A DNA stretch of 64,000 nt, taken from Anarhynchus alexandrinus. Taxonomy: Eukaryota > Chordata > Aves > Charadriiformes > Charadriidae. Below are positions 13,801 through 28,800 of this stretch, in pieces (positions within the stretch are counted from its first letter, which is position 1; each line of letters starts with the position of its first letter). The stretch is taken from assembly GCA_008711295.1 (NCBI GenBank), contig VUYV01000147.1, forward strand, positions 1,926,577-1,990,576. Reading direction: 5' to 3'. A model generated the notes under the pieces. It was given only the letters and a program-made list of their open reading frames with translations. It was not told the DNA's origin and did not search any database. Made by a program: the position numbers and the translations under genes.

Positions 13801-16800
13801 CAATCAATCCTCTACTAACAGGGGATGCTGATGGGCAGGACAGCCTCTGCCTCCAGCTCCAGTGAAACTTGTCCTGGGAAAAAGGGAGATGAGTGCCTCA
13901 CAGGGAGCTCTCTCCCACCTTTTTTCAGGTCCAAAGCAGCCAGTGTGAATATTTGGAGTCATGGGGAAGAAGGAAGGAGAGAACATGAAGACAGGGGGTG
14001 GGGGGTCCTTGTAGCCAAAAATAGGCAAGACAAGGCTATTGTGGGAGTTAACAAGTTTCTGATAGAGCAGTGAATATACGTGGAAAAATCAGAGAAGTCT
14101 TTGGGACTACAATCACACTTTTCAGGACCAGGCTTTGCTGCTAAACATACATTAGGAACAAGTTAAGATATTTATCAGCTGGATAGGACAATAGCTCCCT
14201 GCTGCAATGATCTATCTACTACCCGTAAGTAAACTGGTTACACATGCTTTTCTTTTGTGCTGGGGAAAACGTCCTACACAGTGCAAATGTTTTGTGTCCT
14301 AAGCCTCTCTGAGATAGGAGGGGTGCATGAGCAAACATCAACTTCAGATGTCTGTGGATCAAAACAAAGATCACACTCCCTTTTGGGTTTCAGGCAGAAC
14401 TCTAACACACACTGAGACTGTTTTTAAACTGCTGGTTAGATTTCAAGAAATAATTTTCTACATCCCTAAGGAATGTAACATACAGAAATGTAATTATCCT
14501 GAGCATCTCTCCAAAGGAGAGAATGGTTCTTGTTTCAAGATGTGAAAGGAAAACAGGTAAGAAAAAAGTCTAATTTCTGCTAGTCACATTTTGGGGAATA
14601 GCTCATACAATTCTTTAATCAAAAAATTGATTGTCACCGTGATGCAACTGGAATGCTTCTGTAAGCAAAGTTCTTGCAGACACAACTGAACACCCCTTAC
14701 AGAAGGGTGAAATACATATTGAGACTGAGCAAACAACGAACAGTTGTTAATTGTAGAAAACCGCAGGAAAAAAATTCTTGTGTAATGCAGTACAATTATA
14801 CAAAGATATCCAGGACTGAAGTTTCAAAACATTTATAAAGTTAGACCACAAAGAAATGCACAGCTTCTGTGCTCTGGATTCCTTCAATCTCACATTACTC
14901 AGCAGTGACAGTGACACCCAATTCTTCTTCAGGGCAGACACAGGGGTACGGTGTCATAAGCCAAATTAATAGCTCCTAAGAGGAGAGGAGCTGTTCTCTC
15001 CCCCTCACATCTCTTTCTACCTTGGACTCTGGTTCTCATCTGATCCCACAGGGAGACTAGTCAACTGATAAAAATAATCAATTATCTCTTTTTTTTTTTT
15101 CTTTGTTGGTCTAGTGAATTGACTCATCTTACCTTGTGGTCAGATAAATGCCAGTGCCAGCTCAGAGGGAGGAAAAAAAAAATGTAGTTTTGAGCAGTGG
15201 GAGGAAGCACAGGACCTCCCCGTTCAGCAGCAGCAGGGTTTTAATTCGCACTGTGGAACATCAAGCTCGTCATAGCACTCAGCTGCACTTTGAAACTATT
15301 GCCTAAGAAAACTATAGTCACCAGACATATGGATGTGGTCTAAATCTAGCCTGGGCCGCTTTAAGGAAGAAATTTTAAAAAGAAAATCATTTTAGACATA
15401 TGAAACTTATTTATTAAAGACTGAGAGGGTCAACCAGAAAGATTCAGATGACATAAAATCAGTAAGTTTTAGCAACAAATATGTTGGTTGACAAAAGAGC
15501 AGTAAGGAGGAGTAACAGGTGTAAGAGGGAAGGAAGCCCTCAATAATTTTCAAATGGAGCTTGACCAGTTTAGTCTCTATAAGGAATTACATACAATTAC
15601 TATCTCTAAGAAATTATGACTGTTATTATAGCAGAGAACAACATCCAAGATACAAGCAGGTCCTCTAGTACCATGAATAAACTGGTAATATAAGCATTAC
15701 TGAATTACAAGTCATACATCCTAACAGCAGAATTAATCTTGCTCCTGTTACCTTTTCATACATTTTATAGAGTGCTCTTCACCATGAACCACATTCATAT
15801 GTGAGGTTTTAGCCTGAGCAACACTATTTCAAAATACAACAGCGTATAATTTGAATCTATCCATATTATTGTATAAAAACAAGTTTTCAGTTCCTCGCTT
15901 CTGGGAAACTTAATTTTTTGAATTATACTTTAAAACAGTAAATAGTTCACTAGCTTTAGCTTCTGCTCATCCTACACTAACCTCACCCCATCCCAACCTG
16001 CCTAATCCTCACAGGGCAAGGTGGCATTTAACCAAGCTTGGTGTCACCAGTAAGGATGAGAGAACAAAAGGAGGGCCAGGGCGGGGGGAGAGTAAGGGGA
16101 TGGGAACAACAAAGGGTGGGAGTGTCTGAAAAAAAAAAATACCAGCCTCATCACAGCTGAAGCAGCTGGGTGGTAGATCCAGGTCCTAACTATTCTTTCC
16201 TTTCAAACAGGACAACTAATGGTTTTCTCTCTTCATTATCAGTCCTATGTCTGATATATGTTATTGCAACTCTTTTTCTGAAGGTTGTTTTTAGTTCCCA
16301 CTGATGCTGTCTGGATACAAAGACATGTGTGATAATTTCAGCCTTCCATTCCACAGCCAGGTGTCCTTCTGCACACTCCTGTGTATAGACAAAGCTGTGG
16401 TGAAACAAAAGAAGATCTTGTTACACAAAGCTTTAAGTGTGACATTCAAAAGGAAATCCACTTCAGATTAGGAAAACTTCAGACTGGAAAATATTTGTAA
16501 GTGCTCTCCTGCATTTTGCATACACGATCTAACTATACTTACTGGGGAAGTACTTGTAACCATATATTTATTCTGGCCCTGAATAGTCACAGTGGAATAC
16601 TGACATGCCTGTAACAATAGGAAGTGATCACAATTTCTGTAACAGGAGCTTGTTCTCACACACTCTGGATATCTATTTTGTGGTGTCATCAAAACTGTGG
16701 ACTCTTCCTGACCTATTTTTTGTTTACCACTAGCAACTGTCTCCCCACTGCTATTTCACCAACCTCCAACAGCCTATCTAAGACAGACTTGGGAGCACAT

Positions 16801-19800
16801 TGTTCACCTGAGCTACCCACAAAACAGACCAAAGTCCTACTTCACATCAACACCACCTTAGATTAACCATTGTCAGCAGCCAAATACCACATCTTCAGCT
16901 AAGTTCTTTATCCTCCTTCAGAGCAAAACTTCATGAACCACATTTATCAGCCACACAGAAGAATTCCTGCAAGCAATAGATGTCTACTGCCTAAGGGCAG
17001 ATTAAATAGCTACCATCCATGAGGTCTACACCTATCAGAGAAGTAATTACACAGCGTGTGTAATCCAGAGTTCGGCTTTACTCAAGATTAGAAGCTGTTC
17101 ATACCATCTATCACCACTTCTTCCAGTGTCTAGTTCAAGATCATTCAATCTACCTGAAGATCCCTGTGTTTGACAGTCTACCTCTAAAATACCCTGCTCT
17201 CCTTGTGCATTTGTGTAGTAAGAAAGGCCCTCTTGGGTGCACTGATAAAGCCAGATGGAGCTGCAAGACAAAATGAGTGTTGTGCTTTGGCAGATTTATC
17301 AGCCAGTAGGGTCTTAGCTGTCCTACCACGTTGCAACAGTCACCCTGGACTTAAAAGAGAAGTCTATACCCCAAAAAATAGCAAGGGGAATTACATGAAA
17401 AAAAGAACAGAACAAATGGCTTTCCCTGGTTTTCTTTAAAATCAGGGGGAAAACCCTTTACATTTTCAATTTGATGAAGACAGTAATAAAGTACCTGGTA
17501 AGTGCTCCCTTGGATAGCATTTTCCCCTATTATCCACTGCACGTGAAAGAGCTTTTCTGGCTGAGTTGGTCACCTGCAGATGTATACTCCATGCAAGTAT
17601 TTGTGCTATCAACTCATAAACCAGATCACAGCACAGCTGAAGTATGTCAAGCTTTGAACGTACTACAGAAATACGCTGTGTTACTGGGAACTGCAAGAAG
17701 AAAGCCACACATATCCTTAGATCAGATAGAAAAGGTCATTCTTATTTTCTGTCACTTGCCCAGACAAGCTTTTAAGACACTTGGTATCTAACTGTGTGGT
17801 CAGGAACCCAATTTTTACGCAAATTCTATATCCTGTTTTCAGTTACTGATGAAAATCCAGGTACAGGAAGGAAAGTTTTCACACTGCCCTTCTCAGGCCT
17901 CTGCTGGATGGAGTTCATTCAAGTTAAGCTAAGAAACAAAATGGTGGGAATGAGAAGCAGCAAAGACTTCCATTAGGAAACAGTAAAAATCCCCAACATA
18001 TAATTCAAACTGCAAAATTTTTGTGGTTTTGGGTTTGTTTTGGTGGGTTTGTTTTGTTTTTTCAAAAAAAACCCACCAGATACACTTTTCAGACTACACA
18101 ATGCTTAAAAAATCAACTCTTTCACACATTTAACTTATTTCTTCAACGAATTTACCTTGGCAGTGTCAAGGACTCAATGCACATGACCCTGTGCAGCTCT
18201 CTCTGAAAAAAGACCAAACATTAGTCCCTCTGAAGCAATAATGGATTTGAGCACAGCTACACGAGCAGCTTAAACCAATCTATGATGAAGCTGTAGCCGA
18301 AAAGGGCAAATACACCAATCTTCTTCCCACACGTGTTCCTGCCACCAGCCCTGCACTGGCTGAGGTCACTAGGTACCAGCCTAGGGAAAGCAGCTCCTAA
18401 CTCTCTGGGCTGGTGACAGCTGAAAGCCGGGACTGAGACCACCCAGCTGGGCTCAGGAGGAGGATCCGCAGTACATAGAATCATAGAATGGTTTAGGTTG
18501 AAAGGGACCCTGAAGATCATAGAGTTCCAACCCCTCTGCTGTAGGCAGGGACACCTCCCACTAGACCAGATTGCTCAAAGCCACATCCAGCCTGGCCTTG
18601 AACACCTCCAGGGTTAGGGCCTCAACAACCTCTCTGGGCAACCTGTGCCAGTGCCTCACAACCTTAAAGTGAAAAAATTCTTCCTGATATTTAATCTGAA
18701 TCTACCCTCTTCCAGTTTAAAGCCATTCCCCCTCGTCCTATCACTACATGCCCTAGTAAAAAGTCCTTCCCCAGCTCTCCTGTAGGCCCCCTTTAGGTAC
18801 TGGAAGGCCGCAATAAGGTCTCCCCAGAGCCTTCTCTTCTCCAGGCTGAATAACCCCAACTCTCTCAGCCTTTCGTCATAGGAGAGGTACTCCAGCCCTC
18901 GGATCATCCTTGTGGCCCTCCTCTGGACACAATCCAACAGGTCCATGTCCTTCTTATGTTGGGGACTCCAGAGCTGGATGCAGTACTCCAGGTGGGGGTC
19001 TCATAAGAGTGGGAGTAGAGGGACAGAATCACCTCCTTTGACCTGCTGGCCACACTTCAGACATAGCCAAGGATACGGTTGGCCTTCTGGGCTGCAATTG
19101 CACATTGCTAGCTCATGTTGAGCTTCTCGTCAATCAGCACAGCCAGGTCCTTCTCCTCAGGGCTGCTCTCCAGCCATTCCCAGCCAATCCTGCATTTATG
19201 CTTGGGATTGCCCCAACCCAGATGTAAGACCTTGCATTTGTCCTCGTTGAACTGCATGAGGTTGGCTTGGGCCCACCTCTCCAGCCTGTCCAGGTCCCTC
19301 TGGATGGCATCCCTCCCCTCCAGTGTGTCCACCTCACCAAACAGCTTGGTATCATTGGCAAACTTGCTGAGGGTGCACTCAATGCCACTGTCCATGTTTC
19401 TCACAATGACGTTGAACAGCATGGGTCCCAGTACTGACCCCTCTTTTAGCAGCAGTGTGGACACCTTAGATTGGCTTAAGCTATTTATGAAAGCACACCC
19501 TGGGAAGAATATGGTGACAATGAGAGTTCGTTATAGGTTTCTTATACAAAGCTGGAGGTAAAAAGGGTCAGTGATTATGTCAAGAGATGACGTGATGCAG
19601 AAAAAGACGGTTCAGTGAATTTTTGCTCACTTTGGGTGTATGTAAGTGTCAGGAGCATTTAGGACACAGGTAGACAGGAAGCTGCCCACTGGTCTTTCTG
19701 TGACCTGACACACAGCATTACCTGTGATCCCATTCAAGTAAGCGTCACTACCTAAATGAATCTATCACAAAAGTACGACCATGAAATTTCTGACTATCCA

Positions 19801-22800
19801 CTATATCTGGGACTGAAAGACAACACAGAGTGAGGAAAATCAGCCTGTCAACAGAACAGGGCTGAGGGAAGGAATACTTATGCATCACAAAAGAAGACGT
19901 GCTCATTTTAGAAAACTGTTGACACTACACATGCTGTTTTCCTTCATTCATTTTGCTGCTTGAACACACAAGCAGCTTGTCTAGGAAAGCTACGACACGT
20001 AAGTTGATCAGGACAACATCTCTTCAAATCACATGCTGTACTGCCTTGTCTATTGGTTGGTGATTGCAAGGTCACAGGTTAAAAATATAGATGAAAATCA
20101 CAAAGACTCTAAAGATATGGGACACATGCCCTATTTTTGTGTACAGAGGTGACATCAGCATCTGATGTGTTGCTGACTGCCAGCACTTCATCACAAAGAT
20201 CCTCAGGAGCCATAAAAAAGAGCAACTCAGTTTATACACGCTACTGACCCCAAGTGCAACCTGACAAATCACATCACAGACATCACAACAGGGTGACGAG
20301 ACATGAGGAAACATCAGTGTTGAAAGCTGGGAGCAAGTGTTACAAATTTAAAAAGATCCGGCTTAACTTCTTATTGTTATTTAAATGCAGGTGGAAAGGA
20401 GTCCTGTTTTTCAGAGCATTTAGGTTACCTTCCAACAGAATATTTCAAGCACAATATGGGAACTTGTTGAAGAAGCAAAATTAAAAGCCTGCCTTGAGGA
20501 TACCAGGCTTGAGTTATGCAGACTCCCTGAGAGTGACTCCATCACGCCTCTGCTTGGAGACCAAAAGATTTGCAATATGATTTCAAATGCACTATCTTGT
20601 GCTCCTTAATGTACTTGGCCTATGAATATTCCTGCTTTAAAGAGATAAAAATCTTGCAAATGTAAACCTCATGTCTGAAACTACAAAAAGGATATTCTGC
20701 CTCTTCCCTGTGGGCAGAGATCTGCAGCAAGCTACAGGGAGTCAGTGGGTAGGGGAGAGAGACTACAGCACTGATAAACCTGGGTGATGCAGAGGACTGC
20801 TCTGCCGGCACCCAGAGCATGGGTCCTGGAAACCTGGGTGGGGGAAGAGGCAAAGGATCCACTCTGCCTGGTTGACAGCACTCCCAGGAAACGTTGAAGA
20901 GAAAAACCTGTAATAGGGTCCAACCCTTTCCCCCAGGACAAGAAATGCTACCAAAATCACCTCACACAGGCTGCACATCCCCTGCAGGCACTCAGAGTAA
21001 CTTCACAGGGCACCTGCGCTCAGCAAGTGCAAGACCCAACAGGCAGCTGGCACAACTGGGAAAGTTCAGACTACCCTAAACATGACGAGCCAGTGGATCC
21101 TGGAAGTGAAGGACTTGCTAACCACACAGACATATTTTCCTTCATTATCCCCAACAGAAATATGACAACTCTCTTCATTAATTCTCCTGACACACTTCCC
21201 TTTCCTCTCCTGCACACATACACCTGCCACAGCCTCGCTGTGTGCTATATGACCAATTGCTCCACAGCTTTCCTCTCTTCCTCCAGGGGCAACTTTTCAG
21301 AGATGTTATCTGCATTTAAATATAATTAAGAATGTAAGTGCTCACTTCTCCTGAAAATTCAGGCCCTGGGAAAACAGACAGTCCTTGGAAATGCATATGG
21401 TTCTTTCAGCAGCGAGACCAGTTTTAGCTGATCAAACACCAGTTGTGCCATTCCCTAGTCTGACCTCTGCAGAACAGATCACAAGACATCCCTATCTTAA
21501 GTCTTACTTTGAATAACTGCCATAGTAGAACGTAACTTTTAGAAAATATCAAATCCTGGTATTTTTCCCCCGACAGAGATTCCACTGTAACCCGTTTGAT
21601 TTTCTGCCTCAATAATTACTGCCACTGTTAAAAAGGTATGCCTGATTTCTAATCTCCACTTGTTTATCTCCATCTCCTAGCCTGCACAACCTGCCAAAAC
21701 TCTTTGCTATGATATTTCAATTACTTACACAAGTAATTTAGGATAACGCTCTGGGTTTTTTTCCCCCCTCAAGAACACTTATAACTCAAGGAGTCTCACA
21801 ACTCCCTCTAGCCCCTCAAAATTTGCTTCCTCCCTGAGCTGTGCTAAACAGAGCTCACAGTAAATCAAGTCAGAGACTCTGAGTTAAGAGCAAAGACATC
21901 CCCTGTCCCAGCATCCTGGGTCCTGGAGGTTCAGAGAAGGGTAACAAGGACAAGCCAATCCAAGCCACGAAACAGCTTACAGGTAAGGAATGCTGAAGCT
22001 CTTCAGCCTGGAAAGGAAATGATGGAAGAGGGGTGTTTTATAGAAAGAAGTTTACACACACACACAAAAAAAATAATAATCCTAGGAGGCTTGCAGATGG
22101 TAAGTAGGGATTGACTGTTCAGTTTCTTCTACAAGAACCAGTGACCAACAAACAAAGCCAGCAGGAGCAAGACTGTTCTTCATGCAAATGGGAGCAAACC
22201 TGTACACTCTTTACCAAAAGATATCATAGTAACCTGCACAGGCCCAGGGAGAGACAAGGTAAGCATATGGAAGAACAATCCCTAAATGCACAAACTACAT
22301 GCAGCTCAGAAGTTCCCCAACAGCTGAAAGTCATCAGAGGATGGGGGAACATTTGTGTGAATAATTTTACAAAATTCACTGTGTTCTTAGTCTTCCCCAG
22401 ACATCCAGGTGCAGCCTTTGTGGGAGAACAAATGCTGCACTAAATGGACCCTGGTCTGAAACATCACGGCCATTCCTATGGACCCTCTAGCACTTCTTTG
22501 GCCTTGAATCACAGACACCAGGCTGGGATGTAGTGATTCAGGACCAGTCACACCGAAATTTCCATTACTCTCTTGCAGGTACCTTCCAAGTACCTGTACT
22601 ATTTTTTTTTTCTTCAAAGTAACGTTCTGCAAGTTTACGCTTGGGTAAATATGCACATCAAGTACCCCAAGTAATTTTTCAGATTTTTCTCATCCCGAAA
22701 ATCTTTGTTCTACAACCTACCTTTAAAACATGTAATTTACTTGTGCCCAAATTACCAATCAATTCACTTAACTCAGTATTGGTAACTTGCATTGCTCACA

Positions 22801-25800
22801 ATTCTTAAAAATTTGTGCAAATGTGATGGGTACTTTTTTTCCCCACCTATAAAAGTGTTAAATCACACACAGCAAACAACTGATCCCTTCAGAGCTAAAC
22901 ACACTTGTTCAGTTATCCTACTGGAGGCAGATGCCTTCTGAATTTAAAACTTGTGATGTTCTAAAATATAAAGTTAAGGGCCTCACAAAATACTAGTATG
23001 TAACATCAGCAACACAATTCTTATAAATGCACTTGGCCTTGGTTGACTATTTGAGAATTAAAGGAAGGAATATAACAATCTTGCATGAACCCTTTTTAAA
23101 GGCTTACTGAAGAAAAGCCGCATCAGCGATCGAGAAGGTTCATCAACAAACTCTTAGGACCCCTACATGAAAAGCAGCCCTGCCAATTAACAAAAGAGAT
23201 TACATCTATTAAGCTAATGTTTACCTTTATTTCTAACTGTTTGAACAGAGAGAATCACTCCAGAGGATACAAATACATCAACTCTCCTTCTAGTCCTTTC
23301 CTCCTCCCCGCTGCCCCGATGCACACTAGAAAATTACTGAAAATTCAACTGCTAGCATCACATAATGAGCTAAAATTATTGTTAGTTTCTCTTTTGTTCT
23401 TAACAGTTAAGAAATTTCTTTATGTTACTGGACACAGTTTTCATTCAAATGTGGCTTTATATATCCATATAGCTTCACCTCCATCTAACAGTAGACTTAA
23501 AAACAGCTCACTCTTAACTATAGGTTTTGAGACAACTTGTCATGCATTGATAGGCAATACTTAAGGATTACATACAAAACACCAAGTTTTGCTTATTTGT
23601 GTCTTTTACTTAGTTTTACAACAAACGGGAGCTTATCGATCAAGATGAGAATTAGAAGAGGATTCCACACATGGGGAGCTCAAGCAGCGTTAAGAAGTTT
23701 CCATCCAGATTTTCAGAAGTTAAGTGCTAACAGCATCGTTTCTGGTACTTACTGCTCAGATCAAATTCTCCTGCCTGCAAACAAGGTATCCCTTCTTCAT
23801 GCAACAGTTTCTAGTAAACACCAATTAACAACCCACCTTGAATATAACCTGATGGCCTTAACACCTATCCTCTGGGATTTGAGATAAATTGTTCTTATTC
23901 CAAAACAAGTGATCTGAAACCAGCTGCCTTTCAGTCATTCATCCACCTCATTCTTTCCACATGGTTTCAGCAACTGATGCTAATATAACAAGTGCCTGAA
24001 GCTTCCCAAACAGCCACTGCCAACTACATCCAGTTTAAACCTATACGTAAGTTATTCCAAACCCCTTGTTATTCTATGCAGACAATTACAACCAAATAAA
24101 CTTCTTCCTCCACTGCTTTAATTTTGAGAACTTGACTTTGGAAGAAACAAATTATTTCACTTTTCACCCACCCTTACATCTACTCTCATTTTTGCTCTCT
24201 GAAGCCAATCTGAAACACAAAGGCTAAAGCAAGGTCTCAGAACTTGAGAAAATTTAGATACTGTTCCTCTTACCATTGTATTAAGTAACTTCACACAACA
24301 CTGAGTAGTCCAGTTTGTAAATCACTTGAATTACTCAGAATACAAAGCACTTTGCTACACGAATAGGGCTGACCAAATCAAGCCTCCAGAGATTAGGGCT
24401 GATTACAGTGAGCTAATTACCAGCAAAAACTTACATGGATTTTCTTATTTTATAAAATGCAGTCTACCTTTTCATGACTAGCACCTTAAATTCAGTCCTC
24501 AACTGCATCCTACTGTTGAATAACCTTGCCAGGCAGTAAAGACAAAACCAGGACTCATTAGTAGGAGGAAGTTTCAATTTTCAACTCAATATATATTGAA
24601 AAGTCCACTTCAGATTAAGCCTATTTAGCAAATGACCTATTAGAAACTATTATGCAAAGTGGGTTCAGTAAGTTCCCCACCTTTTTATTAAATTTAAATT
24701 CTCTATAAACTTTCACTGCATTACAAGCAACTTTCAACTTTGAAACAAAGTAAGTATGCCGGTATCATTGGAGCTGCCTCTGTTGATTCTGTGCCAGACA
24801 GGGCAAATCTCACCACATTATGGGTGATGAAAATTGCTGTGCTCTGTTTTATTTACTAACATTTGCTCTTGGCCAGCTAACCAAAACATTCAGAGGCTTG
24901 GTAACCGCACGCGTGCTGCGCTGATCTTGTGTTGCCCCCTGCCCGAGTAATGGCAGGGAGGACAAGTCAAAAAGGCATCAGTTTTCTGACTCGGAAGATA
25001 ATCTGGCAACTCCTGTTCAACGTACAATATACTGGGCACATACTATTTTTCCCCGTCAGGACTCTTGTCACAGTGTTTAGGACTCCTGCTTGTTTTGGAC
25101 AGAAATCAGAGCCACAGTAGGAGAAGGTTTTGCTAGTCTCACCTCCCACTCGCTTGCTGCAGAAATTGAACACCGTACAGTGAATGAGAAGGGATGGGTT
25201 TATGATTAGAGAGCAGAATGATAAGCTAGTTAACTGGATTTTATTTTGCTGATAAAATTAACTGTGTGATATAGGACAAGTCATCTAAACCAAACTTTTC
25301 TTTATGATACATTTTTTTTTAACAGAGACCAATTCCTCACATATGCTGACCACTCATGATTTCAAGCAAAACCGGTGCAATCTGGGAATATTCTGCACAT
25401 CTGGAAGAAAGACATATTACATCATGCTGGAATACATACATGGAAAAAATTCAGAGGATCGTGCTCGATCCTAATTTGCACCATTTTTACACTGTCTGCT
25501 TTCACAAGGTCACCCTTTTTCCTGTTTCAGTGTCTTCAGTGGCAAAACACAAACGACCATCTTCATCCATCTTAGCAACTCCTGACAGGAATCCCAGTTT
25601 CCTAGCCTCACAGGAATCCAGCTAACAAGTCTGTCCCAGTGCATCCTGCCCTAGAGCCGACAAACTATAACAGCCTGGAAGCACCAGTTTCAGTACTGGG
25701 TTCCTGCAACTCGCCTTGTGTTTGTGAAAGTGTTTTACAGCCCGTGACATGTGGGGAAAAAAAAGGAAAACAATGAGAAAAAAAGAAAAAAAATATTGAA

Positions 25801-28800
25801 GCTTAGCAAGTCAACATCTTCCAACAAAGCAGGCTTCCCACAGAAAGTGCATCCGAACTAAGCAGCCAAGCTGCAGAAGTAGGTCAACCAGGTTATTCCA
25901 AGAAGGGGAGAGCATCCTGGGCACTGGGTATAGCAGCCAGGGTGCCTACGCAACCATTGCACTGTGCCAGACGGACACATCCTTGGAAGTCTGAAAGAAG
26001 ATTACTGCAGCAACAACAGCAGAAAGGGTAAGAAGACAAAGATAAGCAGCTGATTATCACATAAGCCAAGAGATGAGGCAAAAATAAGGAGAAAGAAGCA
26101 TTATTTCCATTGGTCCTCGGGAAAGGAAAACAAGCAGTATCAGAGCCTCTGTTGTTTTAGACAAGAAAACAAGGGCTATATCTGCCCTTGTCTTAGAGAT
26201 TTGGAGACTGAATGATACAAATATATTCCAGAATTACAGAGCCAATGAAGAACCACACAAGTGCTAAGAGAAAAGGAAAATAGGTTACACAGGAGAAACC
26301 TTCTGGCAGGGGGATCTGTTCAGGCACTTAGCAGTGCCTCAAGAGAAGGGATCAATACCTCATACCGCTAGGTTATTTGTAATGGTGCCACCACAATGCC
26401 AGCAGGTATGCTGTACGGAATAACCTTGGCTGGGGAGAGGGATGCTGGGGTTCCCTTTCTAGAGGGTGCAGGAGCCACAACCCCTCCTCCTCGGCTCGGC
26501 GATGCCACCCACCGGCTGCAGGCATTAACGCAATACAGCACTTGGTGGATACCAGGCGAGAAGCTCCTCGCTCCATCACTGTGCTTCCATCTTCTTCAAA
26601 GAAGAAAAGTCTTTTAACCACTCTCTTTTCTACAAGGTGTGGCAGGGAGCACCAGCATCTCCAGATCTCCACAGCCTTCAAACCGTGTGACAGTCTTCCT
26701 ACCAGAGAAGAGGGATTTACCGAGTCAACAAAATCCTTCTGACAGAGCACCAGCCCTTGCACACATCTATTAAAAGCAACAACATTCAAAGTGAAAGACT
26801 AAGGATATCACTGTCAGAATTTATGAATTCATAAAGGCAAACGCATTCACAAGTTTCTAAAGAAGAGACGTCGTGTGCAAGGAACAAATTATAGAGAGAT
26901 GTGATGTTCCTCCCGTGTTTCTCTTAGAACAATAAAGAAGGATTTACAGTCCTGTGAAGTATGAAAGGGAGATTCTTCAGAGGACAGGGGTCTTCATTCT
27001 GTTAGACTGACAGACAAAACCCTTCCAGGCTCAAAGCAGCTTATAACAGGATCTCCATTAAGCCACAAAATAAAGTTTGTGTGCATCATCGTATCAACAC
27101 ACAGATGAGAATCTGCAAGACTGTTGCTACATCTAATGCATCTTTCTTTTGACTAGGAAAACCAAGCATTTGGCAAAGTGAAGAAAGCATTTAGAAAAAG
27201 AATCAGTAATTCCTGTATCAGATTTTCTTAAAGTTTTAAACATTAAGTCAAAGCTGGGTAATTGGAAAAAAACAACTACCAAACAAAACCCCCAAGCCCC
27301 TGTGCAAGCACGCTCAGAAAAATGCTTAACCATAAGTAAGAGAGAGAGACTATTTTAGTCAGAGCACCTCAGAAACATCAATAAAGGGACAACTCAGAGG
27401 CAAAGTCATGTGGAAGGAAAAGAAAGAATGAGGTATATGCATCCATAATGTTAAATAATGAAGACAGATGTATATGCATGGATAAACCCTCTCAGGCAGT
27501 TTCACACAAAAGTGTATCAACAATTAAAAAATAAAGTCTTTACAGATTTGGCAGCACCTTCCCACTACTGCAGCTAACACACGGAACTGCTGGATGCACA
27601 TCTTCTGGCAGAACTCAGCTCAGCAAGATGGATGGTTTTGTCCTCTGCTGCGCACAGGCGAAGGCTAACTATCTAAACAAGTCCAGTTCGTACAGGCTGC
27701 TATGGGTGTCAGGAGAGCTCTCGGAAACTGCTCAGGATGTTCGTGAAGGTGGCAGCTTTCAGGAGAGCATCAGTAACAAACGGCTAAGCAGGTAGCCACT
27801 GCCAGCTACAGCTGCAGTGGAGGGAGGCAGGTGTATGATATGCAGACTAATACTATGGCAACTAACGATTCCACTGAAATGACTTCCAGAGTTGCGTAAG
27901 GAAAATGGAGCTATTGCACTTGTTTCACAATCAACTGTTTTCCATCTCTCTTCAAACTTTCACTTCCACAATTTCGATGCTCCAGTTGGGTAAAAATCTT
28001 TATTTAGGAACAACCAAAAGCAGGCTTTTAAATAACAAAGGGGTTTCTCTCTCTCTCTCTCTGGATTTTATCAGTTGGGTCTGTGCTCAGCTCAACAGCA
28101 GCATTAAGTTCTTGTATTTCTCAACAGAAATTCTGTGTTTCTGCAGAACCCAGAGGCTTTGTACACCCACATGACAGCCAGTAGCATTTGAGGTCACCCC
28201 TGCAACGATGCCAGTCAGTCCACACAAAACATGGGAACGCTTATGAAACAAACATCAGTAAAACCTGAGTTTGTATTGACTGTTGGATCACAAGCCAAAG
28301 ACAACCTGGAGAGCTTTACGTTCTCCTTCACCATCTCTACAGCACTCTTCAGTGAGAGAGAGAGGGATGCCATCGTCCCCCTTCTCCCCCATCTTTCTAC
28401 TGCAAGTGCCAGCTGTTGAAGCATTTTTCACAAAACTACTGAAACACTAGAGAAACAAAACTCAGCTACCTAAAAAAAACCACACCCAAATTCCTTTAGG
28501 TACAAACCAACAATAAATTGCTGCTCTTAGCAGAAGCACTTTACAAGGAATGCAACAGGAGTTTATATTTTGGTGTGTTTGTTGGTTGTTCTGTTTTGTT
28601 TTGTTTTTTAAACTAGCATACTAACAAAACAGAAAGAGTTCACAGGTTCATTAAAAATTCTCCAGTTTTCCTTCTACACATTTTATTTCAGGAACAGTGT
28701 GGTCAGCACTTCAGAGAGACGCAAGTTCTCATTTAGTTCCCAGATTATTGATCTCATCAGATTTAAACCTGCCAAAAATTACAGACTGATGAATAAATCA

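Noticed and set aside
26373..26789. 138-codon minus-strand open frame
   Set aside because: No recognisable family and no supporting splice or promoter signal.
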